From assembly GCA_016927755.1 (NCBI GenBank), contig JAFGLZ010000009.1:1-39460 (forward strand): DNA of 39,460 nucleotides, written 5' to 3'. A program made the position numbers and the translations under genes. This DNA comes from Phycisphaerae bacterium (GTDB lineage Bacteria > Planctomycetota > Phycisphaerae > UBA1845 > JAFGLZ01). Below the pieces are notes generated by a model that searched no databases, was not told the DNA's origin, and worked only from the letters and a program-made list of their open reading frames with translations. Of the stretch, positions 39,156 to 39,460 are shown one piece after another (the stretch's first letter is position 1; the number at the start of each line of letters is the position of its first letter).

Positions 39156-39460
39156 AGTGCCTTGACGAGCGTTGCGGCCTGGGCTGCGGACCATTGCTCC
39201 ATGAGTTCGACGTGCGTTTGTTCGGGATTGCCCGCGGCGATGCTTGCCTTGAGCTTCTCCTTTAGGCGCTGCTCTTCGGCGTGCATGGACCGCTCCATCG
39301 CCTCCCAGCGCGGTGTCTGGGGCGGGCTCTTCTTGCCCAATTCGTAGGCCGTGCCATCGACCAGACACACCGGCGTTCGGCCCTGCCCCATCAGTAGGGG
39401 GAAGGCCACGCTACGAGCGGGCAGCGTGATCCACGCACAGGTGAACAGGTCGGGGCGGTC
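39149..39460 (-). CDS. Unknown protein, 3' part only
   Basis: The frame is open to the right edge, so only the last 103 residues are visible, including WITLPARSVAFPLLMGQG, RTPVCLVDGTAYELGKK and a helical, charged end (SMHAEEQRLKEKLKASI, MEQWSAAQAATLVKALK). No family is recognised with confidence; it might be the end of an Ntn-type hydrolase but that is a guess. The stop codon TAG (39149-39151) and the last Lys codon lie inside the REP-like repeat, so the original C-terminus may have been altered. Confidence 0.5.
   Translation of the reverse strand, partial: DRPDLFTCAWITLPARSVAFPLLMGQGRTPVCLVDGTAYELGKKSPPQTPRWEAMERSMHAEEQRLKEKLKASIAAGNPEQTHVELMEQWSAAQAATLVKALK

Noticed and set aside
1..39460. 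tRNA or rRNA genes
   Set aside because: No cloverleaf-like or rRNA-like stretches were recognised by eye; a tRNAscan or Infernal run would settle it.

Overview
The window is high-GC DNA with long intergenic spacers and many small imperfect palindromes between genes. It carries a Gram-negative outer-membrane assembly protein, secreted beta-helix proteins, a giant TPR/PQQ-propeller protein, a C-terminal sorting-type tail, GH4 and GH141-like enzymes, and a DUF115 glycosylation-type gene. This mix looks like a planctomycete (Phycisphaerae-like) or a close relative. That placement is inference from gene content; the window has no rRNA or tRNA to confirm it.

Layout. 1-7 kb: 3' end of a BamA/Omp85 gene, convergent xseA, a TSP3-repeat lipoprotein with a strong terminator, a zinc-ribbon protein and a bacterial GH3-family enzyme. 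7-11 kb: two secreted proteins, a pectate-lyase-3 beta-helix protein and a C45-like Ntn hydrolase with PEGA and InlB-type repeats and a C-terminal anchor. 11-18 kb: a likely catabolic island with a UroD-family protein, a gene remnant, a GH4 glycosidase and an MFS transporter on the minus strand, then a nucleoside-symporter-type MFS on the plus strand. The spacers here are filled with palindromic repeats. 18-20 kb: a MarR regulator and a methyltransferase in one operon, behind an AT-rich promoter with a perfect inverted repeat over the -10 box. 20-23.5 kb: a glycine betaine/choline-type ABC transporter (ATPase plus a permease/binding-protein fusion) and a DnaJ-like zinc-finger protein.

23.5-30 kb: a minus-strand operon of alpha/beta hydrolase, MTA phosphorylase (mtnP) and a 1414-residue TPR/double-propeller secreted protein. 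30-33.6 kb: the most unusual pair, a DUF115 (Maf-like) protein overlapping a fusion of a nucleotidyltransferase-like domain and a radical-SAM/SPASM-like domain. In the fusion all three Cys of the CX3CX2C cluster site are replaced at exact spacing while the SPASM Cys remain. 33.6-39.5 kb: a GH141-like secreted enzyme, a small lipoprotein resembling the SecDF P1 head, a C_GCAxxG_C_C protein, a sugar-phosphate-isomerase-like TIM barrel, two GNAT acetyltransferases and a partial unknown gene, interleaved with REP-like repeat scraps.

The strongest leads are the cluster-less SPASM fusion with its DUF115 partner and the dispersed hairpins with a conserved CTGAAG centre whose stems covary. Next are the apparently leaderless, self-overlapping MarR promoter, the C45-like protein lacking the usual nucleophile Cys, and the free-standing SecDF-like lipoprotein.
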